Shown: piece by piece, positions 62,984 through 64,000 of the stretch
Layout of the letters: every line of letters starts with the position of its first letter
Position numbering within the stretch: position 1 is the stretch's first letter
NCBI RefSeq assembly: GCF_011751075.1
Contig: NZ_JAALLN010000001.1
Location: 1-64,000, forward strand
DNA: 64,000 bases
Direction of reading: 5' to 3'
DNA from: Flavobacterium poyangense
GTDB lineage: Bacteria > Bacteroidota > Bacteroidia > Flavobacteriales > Flavobacteriaceae
Notes under the pieces: generated by a model
Seen by the model: only the letters and a program-made list of their open reading frames with translations
Told to the model about the DNA's origin: nothing
Database searches by the model: none
Program-made: the position numbers and the translations under genes

Positions 62984-64000
62984 ATGAATTATCTAAACCC
63001 CAGAATTCAACAAAATCTTTTTGTTTTTTTCTTATTTCTATTTTCTTTAACTACTATTTCTGCCCAGCAGTCTTTTGGAAGTATAAAAGGAACCCTAACT
63101 ACTTCTGACGGGGAAAAGGCAGAAAATGTTTATTTGAACTTAAAGAATTCAAAATATGCCACTACTTCCAACGAATACGGTGCATTTGAACTCAACAGAG
63201 TAAAACCAGGAAGTTATACTTTACAAATTTCATTGGTCGGCTATGAAAAGCTGACACAAGAAATAACCGTTACCGAAAATCAGGTTACAACCTTAGAGTT
63301 ACAATTGACCGTTTCTAACAAACAGTTAAAAGAAGTTGTAATTACAGGAAACAGAGGAAAAGCTTTTCCAAAGCAAAGTACTTATGTTTCTAAAATGCCT
63401 TTAAAAAACATTGAAAATCCACAGGTTTATAATATCGTTTCTTCTGAAATAATGAAAGAACAAGCCATTACAAGTTATGATGATGCTTTAAAAAATGTTC
63501 CCGGTATTCAAAAACTTTGGGAATCTACCGGACGTGGTGGCGATGGAGGATCTTATTATACGTTACGCGGTTTTGAAGTTCAGGCCAATATTGTAAACGG
63601 ATTACCGGGCTTAACAAACGGAAGTCTTGATCCTGCTAATATAGAGCGAATTGAAGTGATCAAAGGACCATCCGGAACTTTATTCGGAAGCGCTTTGATT
63701 AGTTATGGTGGTCTTATTAATACGGTTACCAAAAAACCATTTACCGGTTTTGGCGGAGAAGTTTCGTATACAGCCGGAAGTTTTGGTCTAAACCGAGTAA
63801 CGGCAGATGTAAACACTGCTTTGGATGATAATAACGCTATTTTGTTTAGAGTGAATACTTCCTACCAAACAGAAAACAGCTTTCAGGACACAGGCTTCCG
63901 TACAGCTCTTTTTGTGGCTCCTTCCCTATCTTATAAAGTAAATGATAAATTGTCTTTCCTTATCAACACTGAATTTATGCAGGAGGAAAAAACAACACCA
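62984..64000 (+). CDS. TonB-dependent receptor, siderophore-type (partial, runs off right edge)
   Basis: The first 339 residues are in the window, from ATG 62984. Signal peptide MNYLNPRIQQNLFVFFLFLF..SAQ, then a carboxypeptidase-regulatory-like domain (GSIKGTLTTSDGEKAENVYLNLKN...GSYTLQISLVGYEKL), then the plug: VTENQVTTLELQL, MKEQAITSYDDALKNVPGIQKL, YYTLRGFEVQANIVNGLPG, IERIEVIKGPSGTLFGSALISYGGLINTVTKKP, then barrel strands (EVSYTAGSFGLNRVTADVNTAL). The plug resembles ferrichrome/pyoverdine-type siderophore receptors. It has no SusD partner visible. Confidence 0.93.
   Translation, partial: MNYLNPRIQQNLFVFFLFLFSLTTISAQQSFGSIKGTLTTSDGEKAENVYLNLKNSKYATTSNEYGAFELNRVKPGSYTLQISLVGYEKLTQEITVTENQVTTLELQLTVSNKQLKEVVITGNRGKAFPKQSTYVSKMPLKNIENPQVYNIVSSEIMKEQAITSYDDALKNVPGIQKLWESTGRGGDGGSYYTLRGFEVQANIVNGLPGLTNGSLDPANIERIEVIKGPSGTLFGSALISYGGLINTVTKKPFTGFGGEVSYTAGSFGLNRVTADVNTALDDNNAILFRVNTSYQTENSFQDTGFRTALFVAPSLSYKVNDKLSFLINTEFMQEEKTTP

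Overview
The window reads as chromosomal DNA of a Flavobacterium-like member of the Bacteroidetes. It is AT-rich, most genes lack a Shine-Dalgarno sequence, and many starts sit below a flavobacterial -7 box of the form TAnnTTTG. The gene content also fits: GH92 mannosidase, type III plus type II glutamine synthetases, fused isobutyryl-CoA mutase IcmF, CsgA/B/E/F/G curli genes, OmpA with thrombospondin-3 repeats, and a TonB-dependent receptor. I see no rRNA, tRNA or CRISPR array. Apart from a transposase tail at the left edge, I see no intact insertion sequence.

Layout. 1-7000: transposase tail, GH92 mannosidase, GNAT acetyltransferase, small conserved genes and purM. 7025-12624: a curli operon on the minus strand, in transcription order csgA, a csgB-like curlin, a CsgH-like/CsgE fusion, csgF, csgG with an added beta-barrel, and a lipoprotein with a beta-propeller. 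13022-16655: divergent glutamine synthetases GSIII and GSII. 16936-20612: TerC-like transporter, lipoprotein, esterase and an AraC regulator. 20650-22953: a family of small secreted proteins with shared promoter elements and one decayed copy. 23083-24442: an XRE regulator divergent from a 113-aa protein, beside a frameshifted Bro-N gene. 24547-34077: two L,D-transpeptidases, an esterase, icmF, a DUF4197 protein and purU. 34160-43407: katG, aldo/keto reductase with an AraC regulator, a binding protein, pyrF and OmpA. 43532-50428: a stress/envelope group with dps, AraC-response regulator-CHASE3 kinase, DUF4142, a barrel protein, a 50-aa membrane peptide, YtxH and a holin-like protein. 50973-64000: prfA, a DoxX-like protein, an orphan Sll1717-type P-loop ATPase, an exported RidA, a second XRE plus 117-aa cassette, a propeller lipoprotein flanked by 92-bp direct repeats, DUF5995, topB, DUF6265 and the start of a TonB-dependent receptor.

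How genes work together. The curli genes form a complete secretion set (pore CsgG, gatekeeper CsgE, surface factor CsgF, subunits) with unusual domain fusions. The two glutamine synthetases share a 427-bp control region. The AraC regulator at 19740-20612 probably controls the adjacent secreted-protein family: a nearly identical 36-bp element lies upstream of the regulator, of the intact 135-aa gene and of its decayed relative. The XRE/113-aa and XRE/117-aa pairs are paralogous cassettes, both divergent and both closed by a long perfect palindrome; I know no function for them and consider them the best candidate for an undescribed small system.

Intergenic DNA is rich in dispersed palindromic repeats. 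The main families are an ACGCAGAT/ATCTGCGT element of about 85 bp (seven copies), a GACAGGTTTT/AAAACCTGTC hairpin (six copies), a CGAAGTCGAAG element, a CACGAATT element, and an imperfect palindrome upstream of prfA. All calls rest on reading the sequence; no database search was possible.
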